Assembly (NCBI GenBank): GCA_020627425.1
Contig: JAHKXX010000081.1
Span: 1-6,538 of the forward strand
DNA length: 6,538 nt
DNA from: a bacterium
Lineage (GTDB): Bacteria > Bacillota > Clostridia > Oscillospirales > Acutalibacteraceae
Reading direction: 5' to 3'
Made by a program: the position numbers and the translations under genes. Below, in pieces: positions 1 through 5,482 of the stretch. A model generated the notes under the pieces. It saw only the letters and a list, made by a program, of their open reading frames with translations, had not been told where the DNA came from and ran no database searches. Each line of letters begins with the position of its first letter. Position 1 is the first letter of the stretch.

Positions 1-337
1 AATACAACAAGTAATCATTATCGAGTATATCCGATTTTCCTCTTAGTGTTAGTAATCTTTGAGCAAGTGCAACATCAGCTCTATTTAGTTTTGCTGTCAT
101 ACCTAAAGGAGCTTCTGTGGTTAGAAGTATATCACCAACCTTTGGGAATCCTCTTACCATAAATCTTTTGTACTCTTCTTCGGATATATAGTAACAGTTA
201 TTATAGTCTATAAAGTTATTTCTAACTGTTTTTGCACTTAATGTTGGGATTCCAGATTCGGATTTTTTAGGTGTTTTTCCTCTGTAATCAATAATCGCGT
301 CTAAAGCATCTTCCATTGTGTATGTTTTATATTTCAT
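1..337 (-). CDS. hsdS: Type I restriction-modification specificity subunit HsdS, N-terminal 112 codons only (3' end outside window)
   Basis: HsdS recognises the split target sequence and docks the methyltransferase (and restriction) subunits on DNA. The visible 112 residues match the start of a target-recognition domain: a short lead-in (MEDALDAIIDYRGKTPKK), then IPTLSAKTVRNN, a YISEEEYKRF stretch and the family-typical GDILLTTEAPLG, followed by ALAQRLLTLRG. The frame is open to the window edge, so the second recognition domain and conserved helices are not seen. The ATG at 335-337 lies inside the last codons of hsdM, giving an 11-base overlap; GGGGG at 347-351 is a weak ribosome site 9 bases upstream, so translational coupling to hsdM is likely. 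Base composition is about 33% GC over 1-300, well below hsdM, which suggests exchange of this recognition domain by recombination (inference). Recognised from family motifs; the target sequence cannot be predicted. Confidence 0.9.
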   Translation of the reverse strand, partial: MKYKTYTMEDALDAIIDYRGKTPKKSESGIPTLSAKTVRNNFIDYNNCYYISEEEYKRFMVRGFPKVGDILLTTEAPLGMTAKLNRADVALAQRLLTLRGKSDILDNDYLLY

Positions 338-1829
338 ATCCAATCGCCCCCAGCTTCTCTCTGATCTCATTTTCCAGCTCGTGCGATTTCTTGAACATTT
401 CCGAAAGCTCAGAGGTCAGGCGTTTCATCTTTTCGTCAAACGGTTCGCCGTCGTCCTCCTGTTCCTCAATGCCGACATAACGACCGGGTGTGAGGATATA
501 ATCCTGCTTGGCGATCTCCTGTGTTGTTGCAACAGCGGAAAAGCCCTTAACTTCCTCTAATGTTCCGTCTTGAAAGGCGTGAAAGGTGTCGGCTAACTTC
601 TGAATATCCTCGTCGGTAAAGTCGCGGTGCTTGCGGTCTACCATATAGCCCATCTTGCGGGCGTCAATAAAGAGCGTCTTGCCCTTTTGCTTTTTGTTCT
701 TACTGATAAACCAGAGCGTAACGGGAATGGTTACGCTGTAAAAAAGCTGGGTAGGCATAGCGACAATGCCTTCTACCAAATCCGCTTCGATGATATTCTT
801 GCGAATATCGCCCTCACCGCTCGACTGTGTAGAAAGCGCGCCGTTCGCCAGCACCAAGCCGATTTTACCGTTTGGCGCAAGGTGATGGATCATATGCTGA
901 ATCCAAGCGTAGTTGGCGTTGCCGGCAGGAGGCGTGCCATATTTCCAGCGCACATCATCTTTGAGCTTGTCTTGCCCCCAGTTAGAAAGATTGAACGGCG
1001 GATTCGCCATAATGAAATCCGCTTTGAGCGTTTTATGTAAATCATTAAAGAAGGTATCGGCGTGATACGGTCCGAAATCAGCGTCGATTCTACGGATCGC
1101 CATATTCATCTTTGCCATCTTCCAAGTATCGGCGTTGCTCTCCTGACCGTAAACAGAAATATTGCCACGGTTGCCGCTGTGCGCCTGGATAAACTTTGCG
1201 CTCTGTACAAACATACCGCCGCTGCCGCAGCAGGGATCATATACACGGCAGTTTTCAAAAGGATTAAGAATGGCAACAATGGTTTTTACTATGCTTGACG
1301 GGGTATAGAACTCGCCGCCCTTTACGCCTTCGTATGCGGCAAACTGAGCAATGCAGTATTCGTAAGTCCTGCCGAGCAAGTCCTTGCTGTCCTCGGTGTC
1401 GGACATATCCATATTGGTGAACAGGTCAACGACGTCACCCAACACTCGCTTGTCAAGATCGGGACTCGCGTAGTTTTTGGGAAGAACATTTTTCAGTGTT
1501 TTGTTCTCGTCCTCAATGGCTCGCATAGCGTCGTCAATCACAGTACCGATTTCCGGAGTATGTGCTGCGGCTGAGATGGTTGACCATCGCGCTTTTTCGG
1601 GAACAAAAAAGATGTTGTCCATTAAATATGCGTCCGGCTCGTCCTCAAAGCCGTCTCCTTCGGCAACAAGCTCATTGTAGCGCTTTTCAAACGCAGAGGA
1701 AATATAGCGCAGGAAAATAAGACCTACGATTACTTTTCTATACTCAGCCGCAGGAATGTGTCCCCATAATACACAGGCTGCGTCCCAAATCTGTTTTTCA
1801 AATCCGATATTAGCGTTGTTCTTTGCCAT
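327..1829 (-). CDS. hsdM: Type I restriction-modification DNA methyltransferase subunit HsdM
   Basis: N6-adenine methyltransferase subunit that, with HsdS, methylates the host's own copies of the recognition site using S-adenosylmethionine. It is 500 residues, normal for the family. Residues about 10-150 form the N-terminal HsdM helical domain (FEKQIWDAACVLWGHIPAAEY, VIVGLIFLRYISSAF). The catalytic domain follows: GGEFYTPSSIV at 171-181, the SAM-binding motif DPCCGSGG at 198-205 and the catalytic NPPF at 276-279. The C-terminal tail (about 465-495) is charged and probably coiled-coil, as expected for contact with HsdS. I chose the ATG at 1827-1829 because GAGG lies at 1842-1845, 12 bases upstream (a little long); a GTG at 1845-1847 in the same frame would add six residues but has no ribosome site. 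It is the first gene of an operon with overlapping hsdS; hsdR is not in the window. The gene looks intact and functional. Confidence 0.97.
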   Translation of the reverse strand: MAKNNANIGFEKQIWDAACVLWGHIPAAEYRKVIVGLIFLRYISSAFEKRYNELVAEGDGFEDEPDAYLMDNIFFVPEKARWSTISAAAHTPEIGTVIDDAMRAIEDENKTLKNVLPKNYASPDLDKRVLGDVVDLFTNMDMSDTEDSKDLLGRTYEYCIAQFAAYEGVKGGEFYTPSSIVKTIVAILNPFENCRVYDPCCGSGGMFVQSAKFIQAHSGNRGNISVYGQESNADTWKMAKMNMAIRRIDADFGPYHADTFFNDLHKTLKADFIMANPPFNLSNWGQDKLKDDVRWKYGTPPAGNANYAWIQHMIHHLAPNGKIGLVLANGALSTQSSGEGDIRKNIIEADLVEGIVAMPTQLFYSVTIPVTLWFISKNKKQKGKTLFIDARKMGYMVDRKHRDFTDEDIQKLADTFHAFQDGTLEEVKGFSAVATTQEIAKQDYILTPGRYVGIEEQEDDGEPFDEKMKRLTSELSEMFKKSHELENEIREKLGAIGYEI

Positions 1830-1917
1830 ATTATCGTTCAACCTCACACAAACTGCAAATTAGAAGAAAAAACAATTACTAACGAATAATTTCTGTACAA
1901 CTTTTATATACAAATTT

Positions 1918-1945
1918 ATTATACCATATTTTTGTAATTCTTCAA
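1918..1945 (-). promoter_or_regulatory. Sigma-A-type promoter of the hsdM-hsdS operon (extended -10)
   Basis: Read on the minus strand: a TTGAAG -35 box (1940-1945), a 16-base spacer and a perfect TATAAT -10 box (1918-1923), preceded by TGG, which makes an extended -10. The expected start of transcription near 1911 gives a leader of about 80 bases before the hsdM ATG. No hairpin or obvious operator was seen in that leader. The fit to consensus is good; activity is inferred. Confidence 0.75.
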
Positions 1946-2316
1946 CTAAAGTTCGACAATATTTTCACTTCTCTTAATCTACTGTTTGTATCAGATTCAA
2001 GGGTATCCCTTGTAAGCGTGTTTTTACGAGTAGGATTAAAAATGCACTGCTTGCTCAGAACTGACATAAATTTTTTGTAACTATTCAGTCTCCCGCTAAA
2101 AAGAATAAGGTTTACCGCAAACAGCGAACAAAACAGCCTTAAAAGAATTGATACCATATAGGCAAGCTCAATGAGTTGCTTTGTCGAATTTCCAATTAGG
2201 ACTCCAGCAATCATGCACAAAGAAAGGTTTTCTATAAGGAAAAAAACGAAAACGAAAGACCGATATCGACCAAATGAAGATCGATATCGGTCTTTTTTAG
2301 TATCAAAAAGTTTTAG
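1946..2316. other. Non-coding spacer between the divergent hsdM operon and vanX; no supported gene
   Basis: This AT-rich spacer separates the hsdM promoter from the vanX promoter. A minus-strand open frame (1942-2361, 139 codons) crosses it, but it begins at a TTG with no ribosome site, runs straight through both arms of the 2255-2295 hairpin, covers the vanX promoter and ends inside the hsdM -35 box; its residues resemble no family I know. The plus-strand frame at 2171-2425 is no better. A small inverted repeat (CAAGGG-TAT-CCCTTG, 1998-2012) and the large hairpin are the only structured items seen. It may be a scar of a decayed gene or element, but nothing here identifies one. Confidence 0.6.
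2255..2298 (+). terminator. Orphan perfect 15-bp hairpin followed by a T tract, terminator-like
   Basis: Arms 2255-2269 and 2281-2295 are exact reverse complements around an 11-base loop, and six Ts (2293-2298) overlap and follow the right arm, so on the plus strand this has the form of an intrinsic terminator. The minus-strand exit is also T-rich (TTTCGTTTTCGTTTTTTT) and could terminate in that direction. No recognisable gene on either strand ends here. Each arm contains the 8-base palindrome CGATATCG (2261-2268 and 2282-2289), with centres 21 bases apart, so a paired protein-binding site is an alternative. It ends about 20 bases before the vanX -35 box, where it would insulate vanX from read-through. 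Confidence 0.7.
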
Positions 2317-2351
2317 TTGCTCTTTGGTGATACTGTGTGGTAGAATACTAT
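2317..2351 (+). promoter_or_regulatory. Probable vanX promoter (two overlapping solutions)
   Basis: Solution one: TTGCTC (2317-2322), an 18-base spacer and TAGAAT (2341-2346) with a TGG extended -10. Solution two: TTGGTG (2324-2329), a 16-base spacer and TACTAT (2346-2351). Either would start transcription near 2353-2358 and leave a leader of about 115 bases before the vanX ATG. No VanR-type direct repeats were recognised, but this was judged by eye. Confidence 0.5.
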
Positions 2352-2456
2352 ATATAGACAAGTCTTATGCAGAGGGTAGATCATGTGATAAGGCACTTTT
2401 ATTACTGTCGCTGATAAACGGATAGGATAAATAAAGGAGCATTCGGGATCTGCTTT

Positions 2457-2461
2457 GGAGG
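2457..2461 (+). promoter_or_regulatory. Ribosome binding site that fixes the vanX start
   Basis: GGAGG lies 8 bases before the ATG at 2470-2472. This optimal spacing rejects the upstream in-frame TTG at 2455, which overlaps the site itself, and the later in-frame ATG (residue 11). Confidence 0.85.
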
Positions 2462-2469
2462 TATTTGAA

Positions 2470-3129
2470 ATGAAAACAGACTACAAAAAAGAAGTAACTA
2501 TGAATCCGTCCGGATTTGTGCTGCTTTCGGATTATGTACCGGGAATAGTACAGGAGATACGGTATTTTTCTACCTATAATTTTATTGGCGACAGGATAGA
2601 CGGATATGAAGAACCCTGTGCGATCATTACAAAGGAGGCTGCAAGGGCACTCAAATCTGTCAGTAATGAAATTATGGTGCAGGGGTATCGGCTGAAAATA
2701 TTTGATACATACCGCCCTGCCTGTGCAGTGAGGCATTTTGTACTGTGGGGCATAGAGGATCAGGATATCAGGATGAAGCCGTATTTTTACCCTGATCTTG
2801 ACAAACAGGAGCTGTTTTTGAAGGGCTATATCGCAAAGCTTTCCTCTCACAGCAGGGGTAGTACGGTAGATCTTACCCTGCTTGATATGAAAACGGGAAA
2901 AGAGCTTGATATGGGCAGTCCGTTTGACCTTTTCAGCGGGTTATCCCATCCCGATAACAGGAATATTACCGATGAACAGTATGAAAACAGGATGATACTC
3001 AGAAATGTAATGATAAGAAACGGCTTTACACCCATAGACTGCGAGTGGTGGCATTTTACATTGGAAAAAGAGCCTTATCCCGACACCTATTTTGAGTTTC
3101 CTGTTTCGTCAGCATATCTGAAAAAGTAA
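2470..3129 (+). CDS. vanX: VanX-type D-alanyl-D-alanine dipeptidase (peptidase family M15D), stand-alone copy
   Basis: A zinc dipeptidase that splits D-Ala-D-Ala in the cytoplasm. In VanA/VanB resistance it destroys the normal cell-wall dipeptide so that D-Ala-D-Lac is used instead; in bacteria without that pathway, relatives (DdpX) recycle the dipeptide. It is 219 residues, close to the roughly 200 of classical VanX, with no signal peptide. All active-site residues are present: Arg82 (in DTYRP), zinc ligands His127 and Asp134 (SSHSRGSTVDLTL), catalytic base Glu192 and zinc ligand His195 (CEWWHF). The intervals 82-127-134-192-195 equal those of enterococcal VanX (71-116-123-181-184, from memory). 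The ending EPYPDTYFEFPV is also VanX-like. No vanH, vanA ligase or vanR/vanS lies within the window on either side, so resistance cannot be inferred; a housekeeping wall-turnover role, or action with genes elsewhere, is possible. It has its own promoter; no clear terminator hairpin follows, only T-rich sequence. Confidence 0.95.
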   Translation: MKTDYKKEVTMNPSGFVLLSDYVPGIVQEIRYFSTYNFIGDRIDGYEEPCAIITKEAARALKSVSNEIMVQGYRLKIFDTYRPACAVRHFVLWGIEDQDIRMKPYFYPDLDKQELFLKGYIAKLSSHSRGSTVDLTLLDMKTGKELDMGSPFDLFSGLSHPDNRNITDEQYENRMILRNVMIRNGFTPIDCEWWHFTLEKEPYPDTYFEFPVSSAYLKK

Positions 3130-3234
3130 ATATATTATCATTGTTTATTTTGTCTGTTTTTTACTTTATTTTTTGTAGGAACTAACAATTTTTTAAAATC
3201 AGTCTAAACCCTCCTTTTTTGTTGTACAAGAGGT

Positions 3235-3243
3235 GTTATAATT
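3235..3243 (+). promoter_or_regulatory. Extended -10 promoter of the HAD phosphatase gene
   Basis: TGTTATAAT is an exact extended -10 element (TGn plus TATAAT at 3238-3243). A good -35 is lacking: only T-rich sequence near 3216-3222 is at a usable distance, while TTGTAC at 3223-3228 is too close. Transcription would begin near 3250, giving a leader of about 63 bases. The downstream gene has AAGGA at 3300-3304, 8 bases before its ATG. Confidence 0.55.
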
Positions 3244-3312
3244 ATATCTGTACATCTGTGGTCTACTGACCGGGAAACTGTTACACTTTTTTATAAAGAA
3301 AGGAAAATCGAA

Positions 3313-4551
3313 ATGAAAAACCGTAAAACAAAACTTACTGCTGTTTTACTTGCAGCAATTATGATCTCTTCTTTTGCAGGCTGTTATAAGCAAAACAGCA
3401 CCGAAGGCTCAAAACCGGAAAGCTCTGTTGCTTCTGTATCCGACGCTTCTTCAAAGGCAGAGGAGAAGGATAATGCATCCAAAGCTGAGGAAAGCAAGAA
3501 AGAATCCGATGTAGGGGCTGAGACTCTCTCTCTCTGGAAGGATTCTGCACCGCTCAAAGCTCAGCTTACCGATTATGTAAAGGCTGTCACGGATGAAAGC
3601 GGCTCAGATTTCATACCTGTAGAGAACCGTATTGCCGTATTTGATATGGACGGTACACTCTGCTGTGAGACCGATCCCGGTTATTTCGATCATAAGCTGC
3701 TGTATCACAGAGTAATGGAGGATCCCGATTATAAGGATAAGGCAAGCAAGGAAGAAAAAGAAACGGCGGCTATCATCAAGACCTATTTTGAAACAGGAGA
3801 ATATCCGAGCGGACTGGATGTTAAGCACGGTACGGCTGTCGCTACCGCCTTCAAGGGTATGACGATAGATGAATTTGACGCTTATGTCAAGGCATACAGA
3901 GATCAGCCTATGGAAAGCTATGAAGGTATGACCAACGGACAGGCTTTCTATAAGCCGATGCTGGAGGTAGTTGATTATCTTATAGCGAACGACTTCAGGG
4001 TTTATATCGTCAGCGGCACAGACCGGCTTATCACCAGAGGACTTGCCGAGGGTACGGTAAATATCCCCCTCAGTCAGATGATCGGCTCGGATGAAAGCCT
4101 TGTTGCTACGGGTCAGGGTGATGAGGAGGGTCTGGATTACACCTTTGGTAAGGATGATAAGCTTGTTACCGGCGGAGAATTCCTTATAAAGAACCTTAAA
4201 ACCAATAAGGTCACGGTTATCCAGCAGGAGATCGGTGTCCAACCTGTTCTTGCATTTGGCAACAGCGGCGGCGACTCTGCTATGGCGAACTTTACCATCA
4301 ACCACAATAAGTACAAGAGCGCAGCATTTATGCTGTGCTGTGACGATACCGAGCGTGAAAACGGCAATATCGAAAAGGCAGACAAAATGCGAAAGACCTG
4401 TGAGGAAAACGGCTATACCGCTATTTCTATGAAGGACGACTGGACAACTATCTACGGTGACGGCGTTACCTACAAGGGTGCAGAAAAATCAGAGGAAACA
4501 CAGACCTCGCAGGAGCCGGCAGAGGAAGGATCAAATGCACAGGCAGCATAA
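3313..4551 (+). CDS. Secreted lipoprotein phosphatase of the HAD superfamily (phosphoserine phosphatase-like fold)
   Basis: A 412-residue envelope protein predicted to hydrolyse a phosphate ester outside the cell; the substrate is unknown. Residues 1-23 are a lipoprotein signal (basic MKNRKTK, a hydrophobic stretch, lipobox SFAGC) with the lipidated Cys at 24. A low-complexity Ser/Lys/Glu tether spans about 25-78. The HAD core follows: motif I DMDGTL at 111-116 (nucleophile Asp111, acid/base Asp113), a helical cap at about 120-215, motif II VSGT with Ser234, a motif III Lys probably among Lys293/296/299, and motif IV GNSGGD at 316-321 for magnesium. A Glu/Gln/Ser/Ala tail (388-412) ends the protein. 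All core catalytic positions appear present, so activity is likely. It has its own promoter, a ribosome site 8 bases upstream, and no clear terminator before the next gene 71 bases on, so read-through into alsD is plausible. Acid phosphatase is a reasonable label; a specific substrate would be guesswork. Confidence 0.85.
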   Translation: MKNRKTKLTAVLLAAIMISSFAGCYKQNSTEGSKPESSVASVSDASSKAEEKDNASKAEESKKESDVGAETLSLWKDSAPLKAQLTDYVKAVTDESGSDFIPVENRIAVFDMDGTLCCETDPGYFDHKLLYHRVMEDPDYKDKASKEEKETAAIIKTYFETGEYPSGLDVKHGTAVATAFKGMTIDEFDAYVKAYRDQPMESYEGMTNGQAFYKPMLEVVDYLIANDFRVYIVSGTDRLITRGLAEGTVNIPLSQMIGSDESLVATGQGDEEGLDYTFGKDDKLVTGGEFLIKNLKTNKVTVIQQEIGVQPVLAFGNSGGDSAMANFTINHNKYKSAAFMLCCDDTERENGNIEKADKMRKTCEENGYTAISMKDDWTTIYGDGVTYKGAEKSEETQTSQEPAEEGSNAQAA

Positions 4552-4566
4552 CAAAAGGGATGGTCA

Positions 4567-4581
4567 ATTACAGGCTGTAAT
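4567..4581 (+). promoter_or_regulatory. Perfect 15-base dyad upstream of alsD, candidate LysR-type operator
   Basis: ATTACAGGCTGTAAT has 7-base arms around one central G and contains a T-N11-A core (4568-4580), the pattern bound by LysR-type regulators. Bacillus alsSD is controlled by the LysR-type protein AlsR, which makes the match suggestive. A one-base centre and no T tract make a terminator unlikely. Only a weak promoter can be drawn next to it (TACAGT at 4590-4595 as -10). No regulator gene is in the window. Confidence 0.4.
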
Positions 4582-4622
4582 GCTTTCAATACAGTACAGA
4601 ATACAAAATTGAGGGGAAAAAG

Positions 4623-5351
4623 ATGAAAACAAATAAAATATATCAGGCTTCCACATTGCAGGCTTTGGCGCTCGGATATACAAGACCTGTTGTCACGGTA
4701 CAGGAGTTACTTGAACACGGCGATACGGGACTCGGTACATTCGAGAACGTAGACGGCGAAATGATAATTATAGACGGAGTATGCTACCAGGCAAGGCAGG
4801 ATGGAAGCGTAGTTCCCGCAGATGGAAAAGCCGGCGTGCCCTTTGCTGTTTCCGGCTTTGTAAAGAACGGAAGAAGCTTTGATATAGAAAAGCTTACGGA
4901 TATTGAAGCCATAAAGCAGGAGCTGACCCTGAGAATAGAAGAGGATTTCGGTCTGAACAGTATCCATATCGCCCGGATAGACGGCTTTTTTGACATTATA
5001 CACGCCCGGGCAGGAGCGCCGTACCGTTCGCAGCACGTCACTCTGAAGAATATCCTCTCAAAAACACAGAAGGACTTCAGCTTTGAAAATCTGTACGGAA
5101 CGCTGGTATGCGTTTATTATCCCGATTATATGGACGGCATAAACGCCGCAGGGTGGCATTTGCATTTTATCTCACAGGACAGGAAGCTCGGCGGTCATGT
5201 ATTCAGGGTATCAATGGCTTCGGGAGAATGTTTATTGCAAAAAATGGACAGGATCGAAATACAGCTTCCGAGGGAAGCGGCTTTTGATACATACTCTCTT
5301 AAAAGTGCTTCACAGGATGAGATCGCTGAGGTAGAGCAGGGAAAAGGATGA
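4623..5351 (+). CDS. alsD: Alpha-acetolactate decarboxylase
   Basis: Converts (S)-alpha-acetolactate to (R)-acetoin and CO2, a cytoplasmic zinc-enzyme step that drains excess pyruvate to neutral products and diverts acetolactate from valine/leucine synthesis. It is 242 residues, close to Bacillus AlsD (about 255), without a signal peptide. Family landmarks run in order: the start IYQASTLQALALGY, GTFENVDGEMIIIDG (39-52), PFA (73-75), APYRSQ with Arg135, and GTLVCVYYPDYMDGINAAGW (159-178), then the zinc ligands His179, His181 and His192 (WHLHF...GGH), whose 2- and 11-residue gaps match the known enzyme. The C-terminal acidic residues (around 233-238) probably hold the family's catalytic Glu. 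GAGGGG at 4611-4616 lies 6 bases before the ATG. It stands without an acetolactate synthase (alsS) neighbour, so the substrate must come from a synthase elsewhere. It may be expressed from its own weak promoter at the dyad or by read-through from the phosphatase gene. Confidence 0.96.
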   Translation: MKTNKIYQASTLQALALGYTRPVVTVQELLEHGDTGLGTFENVDGEMIIIDGVCYQARQDGSVVPADGKAGVPFAVSGFVKNGRSFDIEKLTDIEAIKQELTLRIEEDFGLNSIHIARIDGFFDIIHARAGAPYRSQHVTLKNILSKTQKDFSFENLYGTLVCVYYPDYMDGINAAGWHLHFISQDRKLGGHVFRVSMASGECLLQKMDRIEIQLPREAAFDTYSLKSASQDEIAEVEQGKG

Positions 5352-5387
5352 TTTTTTCACAAGGCAAAATTATCCGGAAATAACAGA

Positions 5388-5436
5388 ACGCACACAAACT
5401 GTATCCTTACAATTTGTGTGCGTATATTATTTTATT
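5388..5436 (+). terminator. Intrinsic terminator of alsD, probably shared with the convergent HD-GYP gene
   Basis: An 11-bp stem (ACGCACACAAA at 5388-5398 with its complement at 5413-5423) continues inward, past a C-A mismatch, into a 4-bp TGTA/TACA stem closed by the loop TCCT (5404-5407). A T-rich tract (ATATTATTTTATTAT) follows on the plus strand; the minus-strand exit is moderately T-rich (TTCTGTTATTT). It lies 36 bases after the alsD stop and about 60 bases past the stop of the convergent gene, the normal place for a two-way terminator. Confidence 0.85.
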
Positions 5437-5482
5437 ATCTCAGTCGGCAGGGGAGTCCGCAGGACAATAACAAAAACGATCA

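Noticed and set aside
1998..2012. Small inverted repeat CAAGGG-TAT-CCCTTG
   Set aside because: Six-base arms with a 3-base centre are expected by chance about once in a window this long; no gene is linked to it.
1942..2361. Minus-strand open frame of 139 codons in the hsdM-vanX spacer
   Set aside because: It starts at TTG with no ribosome site, passes through both arms of a terminator-like hairpin, covers the vanX promoter and ends in the hsdM -35 box; the residues look like translated non-coding AT-rich DNA.
2367..2414. Possible 15-residue leader peptide in the vanX leader
   Set aside because: No ribosome site precedes its ATG and no attenuator hairpin follows it.
2171..2425. Plus-strand open frame of 84 codons before vanX
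   Set aside because: It has no ribosome site, runs through the hairpin and the vanX promoter, and has no recognisable domain.
3130..3200. Terminator after vanX
   Set aside because: The region is T-rich but I could find no GC-containing stem, so an intrinsic terminator is not supported.
3223..3230. TTGTACAA palindrome just upstream of the phosphatase -10 box as an operator
   Set aside because: Eight-base palindromes are frequent by chance and no second copy or symmetry around it supports a binding site.
3524..3535. (CT)6 tract inside the phosphatase gene, a possible slippage site
   Set aside because: Six units is short for phase variation and the frame is intact; kept only as a note.
3604..4305. 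Long minus-strand open frame (233 codons) opposite the HAD phosphatase gene
   Set aside because: It is a shadow of a gene with clear HAD motifs and a signal peptide on the plus strand; it has no motif of its own.
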